This document shows positions 48,403-57,474 of a stretch of DNA of 64,000 nucleotides, one piece after another; the first letter of the stretch is position 1, and each line of letters begins with the position of its first letter. The translations under genes were made by a program, and so were the position numbers. Source of the stretch: Anagrus nilaparvatae (Eukaryota > Arthropoda > Insecta > Hymenoptera > Mymaridae); NCBI GenBank assembly GCA_022575985.1, contig JAKSXM010000014.1, forward strand, positions 8,680,001-8,744,000, in the 5' to 3' direction. The notes below the pieces were generated by a model. It worked only from the letters and a program-made list of their open reading frames with translations. It did not search any database and had not been told where the DNA came from.

Positions 48403-48741
48403 ATAAAAAAAAATTTATTGTTTTTTTATTTTTTTGGGTGTTAAAAATATTGCATTTATAGAAAAAAAATATATTATTTATAAAAACAACTCTTAATATT
48501 TTGTTGCCTCCTTCTTCCTATTATATCCTGTATTTTTCTAATGAATTTATATGCAATTTTAAATGTAATAATGCAATAATGGAAAATAAATTGAATTTGA
48601 AAAAGAAATACTTACCTTATGAAAATAGTTGGTATTAAATTTTTGAAGTAATAATATTTTATGCATTTTTTTATATAAGCTCAGAATTTTTATTTCTCTC
48701 TACATGATAGCACATATCAATCAATATTTATAGATTCAAAG

Positions 48742-48778
<37 letters not shown>

Positions 48779-50815
48779 TTGTTATTATAAATGTTTAAGT
48801 GAATTCTAAAATGAATAATGTGTGTACCCCATATCTACATCCAAGTTACAATTTAAGCCATAAGATTGCGATTTTGTCCTTGTATGGAAGTACTTTACTC
48901 GGATTTTTTTCAAAAGTTGTATTCATAATTTATGCATTTGCAATGAAAATAAAGCAAGTTTTGTTTTAGTTAAAATTTTGTTTTTTGATTTTTTGACATA
49001 TAAGCACGTTTTGAGACCTCAGGAAGCTAAAAAACCGGTTTAAAAAAAAAATAAGTATGTGTGTGTGTGAGTGAGTGAGTGTGTGTGTGTATTTATGTAT
49101 GTATGAATGGATAGATGTAGCACTGTAACCGGTGATATTTCACATTTATTATGGTATTAAGCCCTTATTTTTTATTCAACAATTTTTAATCAAAAAATCT
49201 TAAACTACTTTATTTTTTTTAACTTAGATGTGATAGCTTATTTTTTCCATTAAATTAATAATATCTAGAATAGTTGTTTTTACTGGATATATTCAATTAT
49301 TATTGATACCTAATTTTTTGAAAAATTTTTCTCAAATATTTAGAATTATAGTTTTTACTAGTAAAATAGACCAAAATAACAAAATAACAAAATATTTTTA
49401 ATGAGGAACGATAGAAATACCAATTTTTTTTTCTTTTTGGACGTAGTACCTAATTTATTTCCATGGAAGTACTAGTTTTAAGAACCTTGTTTATTGTAAT
49501 TTTTTGGATCTGATATTTAATTTTTTTTAATTTTTTTGTCAAAATTTGTCGCCAAAAAATACAAAAAACGCCAAAATTTTTTTTATTTTAGGACGTAATA
49601 CTTAATTTTTTCATATGAAAGTACGAATATCTAGAATTATCGTTTTTAAAGGATTTCTCCATCTGATACATAATTTTTCGAAATTTTTTTTTTTTATTTT
49701 GTACATAAAATAATTAAAAAAATACCATAACTTTTGTTCTTTTTGGACGTAGTACCTCATTTTTTTCCATGAAAGTACTGATATCATCGTTTTTACTCGA
49801 TATCTCGAATCTTATAATTTATTTATTGAAAATTTTTTTCTCAAAATTTTTTTCACCAAAAAAAAAAATACCAATTTTTTCTTTCTTTATGGACGCAGTA
49901 CTTTATTTATTTCTGTGGAAGTACTAGTTTTAGAAATATCATTTATAGTAATTTTTTATTCGGTAAAATAGAATATTGACAACATTTTGTTATTGCTAAT
50001 GAGAGGAACCATAGTGCCAATTACTTGGCAGCGTTTTTTTTCATATGAATATTAAAAAAGGGAGAAGAATAAAATTTAAGCTTCCCTAAAGTCTGTTTTA
50101 GTTGATAAGACATCCAGTTAAATATCTGCTCAAAATTTCAAGCATTGGCTATATTTAGCTGTATTTCTTGCTTGAATTGAGGCAAAAATTTTCTTGAAAT
50201 TTCGAGCGTAACAGCTGAGAGGTGTGGAAAAACTTTGTTGGAAACCCCATTTCCAGAAAAACCAAACCCCATTCCGAAAGAAAGCAGTATGGTCCCATAA
50301 TAAAAATCAGTTTAAGACTATAAAACTGTCGCCATCTCTTGGTAATAATTATTATAACATGTAGAGTTTTGTTGTGTTGAACGCAGCTTATGTTGTAGTA
50401 GCATGTGTTGAACGTGCTTTGTGTCCAAAAACTTATGTCGAAATTTACGTGTGTTAGATTTGCTTGTGTCAAATTTCTCTACTGCAAAACTTTTTATGCT
50501 CAACTTACAAAATTAAATTTTATCATGCAGAATAAACTTTGCAAAAATTTATTTGTCGAACCTATTCTGCTGAACTTATTTCTTTTTTACCCTGAATTTT
50601 TAATGCAAAAAGAAATTGTGCTGAATATTTTACTGTAAAATATGTTCTGTAAAAAAATATGTGCTTAAATTTCTGTGTTTAAAACTTTATGCAAAAAATG
50701 TTATGTCCTGTATTATTTTATGCACAAAAAACTCACTGCATTACTTAATATGCACATTTTTCTGTGCCCAACAGCTTTATATCAAACTTTTTTTCTGTAG
50801 TACTCTATAGGCCTC
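48403..50815. other. Right terminal non-coding region of the MULE
   Basis: From 48403 to about 48950 the DNA has no counterpart in the left arm and includes a run of more than 30 A at about 48738-48775. A degraded TG microsatellite lies near 49058-49092. Satellite units of about 150 bp run from 49140 to 49980 and end at the GAGGAACC...GCCAATTACTTGGCAG motif (about 49993-50029). From 50050 to 50815 it pairs with 2287-3060, the outermost inverted repeat. Confidence 0.65.
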
Positions 50816-50823
50816 GTGTATTA
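50816..50823. other. Target site duplication of the giant MULE, right copy
   Basis: GTGTATTA lies immediately after the terminal ...ATAGGCCTC. It pairs with the copy at 2279-2286, and the BEL LTR continues from 50824. Confidence 0.93.
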
Positions 50824-51004
50824 TATTGTATGTATGTGTAGGAGTACTCCCTCCCTTTTTGTATATATTCTCCCTTTTATAAGTTAGTGTTCGTTGAGAC
50901 GCCGAGCTACAAGCGTCGTTACAATAAACTATTGTTATTCACATATCTTGTCTTTTTAATAAGTCCACCATATCCATCACCATAATATCCATTATTTATC
51001 AACA
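50824..51004 (+). repeat. 5' LTR of BEL, remainder
   Basis: Continues the LTR broken at 2286 and ends ATTTATCAACA. Together the two pieces make 203 bases against 198 in the 3' LTR. I see about two substitutions and one 5-base difference (ATATC after TTATTCAC), so the BEL insertion is fairly young. Confidence 0.9.
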
Positions 51005-51008
51005 TTTT

Positions 51009-51033
51009 TGGCATCCCTGGAATGAACCAACGC
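51009..51033 (+). other. Primer binding site of BEL
   Basis: TGGCATCCC begins 4 bases after the LTR. It matches the 3' end (GGGATG plus CCA) of a tRNA, and pairing could extend over GGAATGAACC into a T-arm. I cannot name the tRNA with confidence. Confidence 0.6.
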
Positions 51034-51742
51034 ATCAAGATAAGTTAAATTTTTTAAGAAGAAAAAGTTAAATTTTTAATCAAGAGCACGTGCAAAAATT
51101 TTTTTAAAACAAAAATCAAGTATCGACATCAGTTTGATCATCTTTTTTTTCTCATGGCGATATAGCAATTTTATTAGAAGCAGTTATATTTTCAGTGCTA
51201 TATTTTTCAAATTTGTGCTAAATTTTTGTGCAAAATTTTTTTTTAAAGAAGTTTTATTGGTGATGGAAGGTGAACAAAAAAAATTTTTTAAATTACACAA
51301 CGAACACGCATCATTTTCTCAAAAAATTATGTTTTTTCTGCCAGTGAAAAATCTGAACATTTAATTTTATAAAATTTGCAAAAAATAAAAATCATCGTCA
51401 TTGCAGAATTGGCGCCTAAATTCTACCGCCCCCTCAAGTTATCAAACAAGAAGACGCCATTGCGCGCGCAGCACATATTTAAAATTCATGGCAGCTAGTT
51501 AAAAACAAAAAACGAAGAAGAAGAGAGGAACCAGCGCGCATCAAAAAGCGGCGCAAGAAATTAAATTCAGTGATGGCGGCTTCTCAATTTTGAAGAACAT
51601 AGAATATATGGAAATTCAAGGGGCCCTACTACAACGCATCAAATTTCGACGCGAGTCACCCCACCAGTATAACCACTCAGCGATCAACCTTTTTATTTGA
51701 ATAAGAGATAAGTTGATATTTAAAAAAAAAAAAAAACATTTT

Positions 51743-51790
51743 TGGCATCCCTTGTGGGGAACGAACCCACGACCTTTGAATTAGAAATCC
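51743..51790 (-). other. tRNA-like 3'-half sequence inside the BEL leader
   Basis: On the minus strand this reads as a tRNA 3' half: a possible anticodon loop TTTCTAA, a T-arm GTGGG/7-base loop TTCGTTC/CCCAC (51754-51770), then an acceptor strand AAGGGAT, discriminator G and CCA. It is preceded by ACATTTTTGGCATCCCT, which is also found at the real LTR/PBS junction 734 bases upstream. The loop lacks the usual A58, and no 5' half is seen, so it is not a tRNA gene. It looks like tRNA-primer sequence copied into the element. Confidence 0.5.
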
Positions 51791-51807
51791 ATATCAAAGG
51801 ATAAAAA

Positions 51808-52169
51808 TCCGTATCAAAGGTGCATATGCAGCCTTTGAGAAAGACCTTGAAGCAATGTCAGTGTCTGCATGTAAAGCTCGCATGAGCCACTTATAGAAAA
51901 CTTGGTCTACTTATGATCAAAATAACATGTTATTATTAAGTCACAAAGATTACCCAACATTGGGTGACCAAACCTATATTAAAAATGACCATTTTTCTCA
52001 GGTGGAAGAGTTTTATATCCAAAATATGTGTAAATTTCAAACATATTTAGATCAAAATCTCCCTAATAATCAAAATTCGGAACCTCAAACACAGCTTAGA
52101 CCTCACATAGTAACACTGGGTAATGAAAGGTTATCACCCTTGAATATACCCCATTTTAGCACATTCTAA
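51808..52169 (+). pseudogene. BEL gag, N-terminal remnant
   Basis: A frame beginning near 51808 (YAAFEKDLEAMSVSACKARM) is broken by a TAG at about 51892 and then runs on as an 80-residue open frame (51927-52169) with SQVEEFYIQNMCKFQTYLDQ and ending near PLNIPHFS. This resembles the start of a BEL/Pao Gag. The rest of gag (capsid and zinc knuckles) and the protease are missing; the frame runs into pol within a few bases. Confidence 0.5.
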
Positions 52170-54417
52170 TATATTAAATACACATTCGCGTGACTCTGAT
52201 GGTCGCTATATTGTTAGATTACCCTTTAAAAATTTAGAAACTGCAGATCTAAATTTTAATGGCTCCTATCAGCATGCGAAAAAAGTTTTCGAAAGAAATG
52301 AACTTCTTTTTAAGTCTAACCCTGAATTTGCTCAGGCGTATCATAAGTTCATAAAAGATTATGAAGATTTAGGTCACATAGAACCTTCTCAAGCAATATT
52401 AATGTTTATTCGTTACTATTTTCTGCCGCATCATGGCATTTTAGGCCACAATCGCAAATTTCGTTCAGTTTTTAACGGTTCAGCCCAAGATTACAATAAG
52501 GTGTCTATAAATGACTTATTACACAGTGGTAGTCGTGAAACGTACATGGACGATACGTTATCTGGTGGTCACTCACTCTCAGAAGCTCTTAAAAAACAGG
52601 CGGATTTAAAACAAATTTGCAAGGTGGGTGGCTTCTCATTGCATAAGTGGTTGGCAAACAACCCTCAATTATTGAATTTCCCGGTAGCAATTCGTGCGGA
52701 AACGAAATTGGCTAATTCTTGTTTTAATTTACTGGGGTTGAATTGGTGTCCAAACACGGATCATTTTACGTTTGACTTTCAATTGGACCAACTGAAAAAT
52801 GATCTCACAAAGAGGCAGGTACTTTCTGCAATTGCTAAACTCTTTGATCCACTAGGCTGGCTTGCACTAGTCGTTATTACAGCTAAAATATTTTTACAAA
52901 AACTTTGGAAAGAAAGAAGCCCAAAACTTGATTGGGATACAAAGTTACCTGATTCTTTGCGAGATGAGTTCAAAAGTTGGTATAATAGTATTCATACAGT
53001 TAAAACTCTTAGAATTACAAGGTGGTTAAAGTATGTCCCAGGTGCAAAGTATGAAATTTACGGGTTCGCAGACGCGTCAGATAAAGCTTATGGCGCTTGC
53101 ACATATTTAAAAGTAACAATTTGTGGAAAAAGTACTGTTCATTTACTCCAAGCTAAATCAAAAGTCGCGCCATTAAAGCCAATTTTGACAATTCCTAAGT
53201 TAGAATTAAATGCAGCGCATTTATTAACAAAATTAACTATAAAAGTACTTAGAGCATTAAAATTAGATGAAGTAAACATATATTTATTCTCAGACTCAAC
53301 TGATGTGTTATGTTGGTTAAAAGAGCATCCTTCAAAATGGGAAAGATTTGTAAAACACAGATGCTCAGAAATTCATACTTTGCTCCCTGAGGCCTACTGG
53401 AGCCATGTAAGGTCCGCTGATAATCCTGCTGATTGTGTGTCCAGGGGTCTACCTCCTGATCAGTTACATACCTTTTCTCTTTGGTGGGGAGGGGGAGTAA
53501 TGGTTAATAACCCAATAGATCTTCAAAATAGCATCTTGAGCAAATCAATAAATTTAGCCAATATTGATTGTCAGGTTTCTTCTACAAAACAAACTCCTAA
53601 AGTAATTATTTGGGATTTGATTGACAAATATTCTGTATTAAATAAGCTACTGAGAGTCACATCTTATGTAATTAGATTTATAGATAAAATTTCTATTAAA
53701 GTAAAAGATAAATTTAAGCAAAAATCGAATTTATTAAGCAACTCTTGGTTTTCAGTAAAATACTATTTAGGGTTCTGCAAATTAGTTTCAGTACCTGAAT
53801 TAGTAAGGGCTAGAATGATTTGGACTTATTTAGTTCAAAGAAGTTACCTTTGTAAAGATATTAAATTACTCATGAATAACCATAAACCTGATGATTTAAA
53901 CTTACGTCGTTTAGATCCACTTTTTGATCAAAACTTACTTCGATTAGGTGGTCGTATTCACTTATCATTACTAGACTATGACCGAAAACATCCTTGGATC
54001 TTGCCAAGCAAATGTTCTTTTTCAAAACTTTTAGTTGATTTTTGTCATGATAAAACCCTACACGGTGGTGTACGTCTAACACTTTCAACATTAAGGCAAG
54101 AATTCTGGGTTATAAAAGCTAGAAATTTAGTTAGAAGTCAAAATCATAAATGCAATACATGTATTCGATATGGAACAAACAAGTTAAATCAAAAAATGGG
54201 CATACTTCCTTCATGTAGAGTAACTCGACCTGATAAGCCTTTTAGATTAAGTGGTGTAGATTATGCGGGTCCCTTTGATACCCTAAGATTCAGAGGTCGT
54301 GGAGCTCAAAAAACGCTATACAAGTCGTACATAGCTGTTTTTGTGTGTATGAACACCAAAACAGTCCATTTAGAATTGGTCACAGGTTATTCTAGCCAAG
54401 ATTTCATTGCTGCCTAG
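52144..54417 (+). pseudogene. BEL/Pao pol: gutted RT, RNase H, integrase zinc finger
   Basis: Open from 52144 without an obvious start. In order: the pre-RT motif DGRYIVRLPFK (52198); RT start with YYFLPHHG (about 52416); YMDD catalytic box (about 52543); RNase H with FADASDKAYG, PKLELNAA, FSDSTDVLCWL and ADNPADCVSRG; an HHCC integrase finger; and the integrase's first Asp in SGVDYAGPF. Between NDLLHSG and SRETYMDD roughly 130 residues of RT, including the first catalytic Asp, are missing without loss of frame. The frame ends at a TAG at 54415 in mid-integrase. RNase H looks complete, but RT cannot be active. Confidence 0.85.
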
Positions 54418-54418
54418 A

Positions 54419-55180
54419 GGACAATGTTCGTCAACTAGAGGACAATGTTCTGAGTTGTTCAGTGACCAGGGAACTACCTTTGTTGGAGCTGACAGGATCC
54501 TCAAGGAAATTTATGTTGAATCATCGGAGTACATACATGAACTTTTGGGCTCTTTAGCAAATGAAGGTACTACCTGGAAATTTAACTCCCCAGGAGCCCC
54601 TCATTTTAGCGGAATCTGGGAAGCAGTGGTGAAATCTGTTAAATATCATATTCGTAGGGTAGTGGGAAATAGAAAATTGACGTTTGAAGAGTTTTATACC
54701 CTTATCAAACAAATTGAAGCTTGTCTAAACTCAAGACCTCTTGTCCCACTAACTGATGACCCTTCAGATAGTAATTTCTTATCACCATCTTTATTTTTAA
54801 CACAATCGCAATCGTACATCCTCCCTGAACCAAACTATCTCAATCAAAAAATTCCACCAGTCCAAAGATATAAGTTAATACAACAAATGCTCCAGGATTG
54901 GTGGCGTTGTTGGTCGGGCGAGTATTTACAATCATTACTAGAGCGCCACAAGTGGACGCAAAAGCAAAAGAATGTAGAAGTTGGTGACGTAGTATTGATC
55001 TCTGATGAGACAATGCCACCTTCTAAATGGCCTTTAGCTAAAATAATTAAAGTTTACAAAGGTCCCGATGGTTTAGTCAGAGTGGTGGATCTCAGGACGG
55101 GATCAGCCGAGCTAAAACGTCTAATACATAAATTAATAATGTTAAACACATTAAATAATGAACAAAATGAAAATCTATAA
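54419..55180 (+). pseudogene. BEL/Pao integrase core and C-terminus (frameshifted)
   Basis: Continues the integrase in another frame: second Asp in LFSDQGTTFVGADR, third residue Glu in GIWEAVVKSVKYHI, then EACLNSRPLVPLTDDP and a C-terminal domain with GDVVLISDE, GPDGLVRVVDLRTG and a stop at 55178-55180. A direct repeat of 16 bases (54414-54429 and 54435-54450) sits on the frame change. The usual R-F-x-x-R-R-G stretch before the second Asp is garbled there. Everything after the break is intact and typical. Confidence 0.85.
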
Positions 55181-55678
55181 ATTTATGTATTTGTCTTAAT
55201 TTATATTATTTATGTATTATGTTTAAAATTGTCTAAATTCAAAAGTTTAAATAACACTAAAAATTTATTAATTCCTTATTAAAATGTATAATTTTTATTT
55301 TTTTTATTAATTTTTTATTTTTAAATGCATACATTGTAACTTGAATGTATAAATTATTAGTTAAATTTATTAAACCAAAGCATAGTGTTATTTATTAAAA
55401 CTCAAGTATAAAACTATTATTTTATGTTATGAATATTATGTCAATAAATTATTATAAATTAGTTATTTTAAAAAATGAATTTTAAGAATTTTTTTCGCCA
55501 GTAGGCATTGTAATTAAAATGTTTAAATTATTAAATTATTTTTTTATTTTATGTAGCCATTTGGCATCTTGTAAAAATTTTCGATTCAAATTTCGAAGTT
55601 TCATTTACCATAATTAATTTTTTTGCATATTATATCATTATTTACAATTTTATAAGTAAAATTGTGGTGGATGGAAAA
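55181..55678. other. BEL 3' untranslated region
   Basis: AT-rich, no gene. A purine-rich stretch GTGGTGGATGGAAAA directly before the 3' LTR is the likely polypurine tract. Confidence 0.6.
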
Positions 55679-55876
55679 TGTAGTGTAAATATGTGTATTA
55701 TATGGTATGTATGTGTAGGAGTACTCCCTCCCTTTTTGTATATATTCTCCCTTTTATAAGTTAGTGTTCGTTGAGACGCCGAGCTACAAGCGTCGTTACA
55801 ATAAACTATTGTTATTCACTTGTCTTTTTAATAAGTCCACCATATCCATCACCATAATATCCATTATTTATCAACA
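55679..55876 (+). repeat. 3' LTR of BEL
   Basis: Complete 198-base LTR, TGTAGTGTAAAT...TTATCAACA. It contains TTTTATAAGTTAGTGTTCG followed by GAGACGCCGAGC, probably a TATA-like box with a downstream start region. This uninterrupted copy proves where the giant element inserted in the 5' LTR. Confidence 0.92.
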
Positions 55877-55881
55877 ACAAG

Positions 55882-57470
55882 AGACTATTAGACAAAATTT
55901 TATAATGGCGTATAGTTTCTGGTAAAGTCAATAAAAAAATTTCAATGCTATCGTTGCATAAAAATATTTAAAATTACAACTTTTCTATAAAACAGGAGAC
56001 TATTAGAAAAAAATTTAGAATGGCGTATAATTTCGGCTAAAGTCATTAAAAAAATTTCAGAGCTATCATTGCATAAAAAAATTTAAAGATACAATTTTCA
56101 TATAAAACAAGACAAATACAAAAAAAAAATTTTAATGCAATCATTGCATAAAAATTTTTGAAAATAAAAAAATATTTCAATGCAATCATTGCATAAAAGT
56201 ATTTGAAATGACAAAAATATTTCAATGTTATCATTGCATAAAAATGTATGAAATTCCAACTTTTCTATAAAACAGGAGACTATTAAAAAAAAATTTATAA
56301 AGGCGTATAGTTTCTGCTAAAGTCAATAAAAAAATTTCAATGTTATCATTGCATAAAAAAATTTAAGAATACAATTTTCATACAAAACAAGACAAATACA
56401 AAAAAAAATTTTAATGCAATCATTGCATTAAAATTTTTGAAATTACAAAAATATTTCAATGCAATCATTGCATAAAAATATTTGAAATTCCAACTTTTCT
56501 ATAAAACAGGAGACTGTTAAAAAAAAATTTATAATGACGTATAGTTTATGAAAAAAATATATATGAAATTATATATAAAAAAACACAAAAAATTTCACTA
56601 TGGAGTAAAATGGATATTTTTTGTCCTTTTTATATCAACAAACAAAAATTATGAAAATTTCATTATATAGTAAAATTCATATTAATTGTCTACAATATCA
56701 GTTGTGATGTATATGAAAATTGAAAATATTCAAATATTCATTGTCTACAGTATGAAAAAAACTGCAAATTTTGTTAAAAAATCTGAATATTACTATATTC
56801 TATTTTCAATTATTATTTATTATTAATAATTATTAATGTTATAAAATATACCTCATTAGTTGTAAATATTTATAAATAATCATGTAACTTTTTCTTAATA
56901 TTTATTATAAAATTTCTTTGTTAATAAATTTAGAGGTATAAAATTAATTCTGTTCTCATTCATTTGTAAATAAAAATTAATTGCTTTTTAATCACCTATG
57001 ATTAAATTTATTATAACTAAACATATATGATCAAAATATAAATAAATTAATGCAAAAGATGTTTTATTTGGTTAAGCCGAGCATCGCGAGACCAATCAGC
57101 TAGTAAAAATAAACTCCACATAAAAAATAACATTTTTTTAAATTTTATATGGAAAATTTCGATGTTTACAAAAAAAAAAAAAATTTCACACAATCTAGGG
57201 ATATTTAAGAAAATATAAAACATTTTAATAAAAAAAAATATCGATTATCTCACCCGCTGAATAAATAAATATAAAAATAAACTCCACATAAAAAATAGCA
57301 TTTTTTTAAATATTATATGGAACATTTCAATGTTTACGAAACAAAAAAAAATTTTCACATTATCTAGGAATATTCAAGAAAATTTAAAAACATTTTAATA
57401 AAAAAAAATATCGATTATCTCACTCGCTGAATAAATAAATATAAAAATAAAATGGTTTCTAAAATATCCT
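55882..57470. repeat. AT-rich tandem repeat array, right part
   Basis: Continues the array seen before 2264. The core GAGACTATTAGA..AAATTTATAATGGCG appears at about 55882, 55997, 56276 and 56513. After AT-rich DNA (56560-57100) come two copies of the unit AACTCCACATAAAAAATA.. (57112-57260 and 57284-57450), also found at 866-1025. No gene. Confidence 0.75.
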
Positions 57471-57474
57471 ATTA

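Larger units (their letters stand above)
2287..50815. mobile_element. Giant palindromic Mutator-like (Foldback-type) transposon, 48.5 kb
   Basis: The ends are exact inverted repeats: GAGGCCTATAGAGTACTAC at 2287 and its reverse complement ending at 50815. The element is flanked by an 8-bp direct duplication GTGTATTA. The inverted repeat runs almost to the centre, so each terminal repeat is about 24 kb and carries its own MULE transposase gene. MULEs usually make 8-11 bp duplications, and Foldback and Phantom members are known for long inverted repeats, so target size, transposase and architecture agree. Arm offsets (left plus right coordinate) are 53102 at the ends, about 51550 in the outer genes, 50085 in the 5' exons and 52697 near the centre. 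The shifts reflect private insertions and deletions. No DNA polymerase, integrase or capsid genes are seen, so it is not a Maverick. Confidence 0.93.
26736..50815. repeat. Right arm of the giant inverted repeat
   Basis: This is the inverted copy of the left arm. Right-only segments are about 26940-27808, about 29620-30050, the microsatellite element at about 37976-39454, and the RING exon with its flank (48153 to about 48950). It also has extra copies of the 262-bp unit at 46240-47700 and of the 150-bp satellite at 49140-49980. Confidence 0.92.
2265..55876 (+). mobile_element. BEL/Pao LTR retrotransposon, split by the giant MULE
   Basis: The element is delimited by LTRs that start TG and end CA, and by a 5-bp target duplication ACAAG (2260-2264 and 55877-55881). 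The 5' LTR is broken after its first 22 bases by the 48.5-kb MULE. Removing that insertion leaves a BEL of about 5.1 kb. Pol identifies the family (YYFLPHHG, YMDD, and an integrase with a GVDYAGPF core). Gag and protease are mostly deleted, RT is gutted and IN is frameshifted, so it cannot move on its own. It sits in the AT-rich tandem array seen on both sides. Confidence 0.9.

Noticed and set aside
48738..48775. Poly-A tail of a SINE or retrocopy
   Set aside because: I found no promoter boxes, coding sequence or target duplication beside it; it may be simple slippage.
2287..50815. The inverted repeat as an assembly or library artefact
   Set aside because: The arms differ by many substitutions, private insertions with their own target duplications, and satellite copy numbers. 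The whole unit has an 8-bp target duplication and an empty-site match in the 3' LTR.
2287..50815. Maverick/Polinton, Teratorn-like or viral integration
   Set aside because: No polymerase B, integrase, protease, ATPase or capsid ORF is present, and the target duplication is 8 bp. The only recognisable enzyme is a MULE transposase.
51743..51790. A tRNA gene
   Set aside because: Only the 3' half is present, the T-loop lacks the usual A58, and the CCA is written in the DNA next to a retrotransposon PBS.
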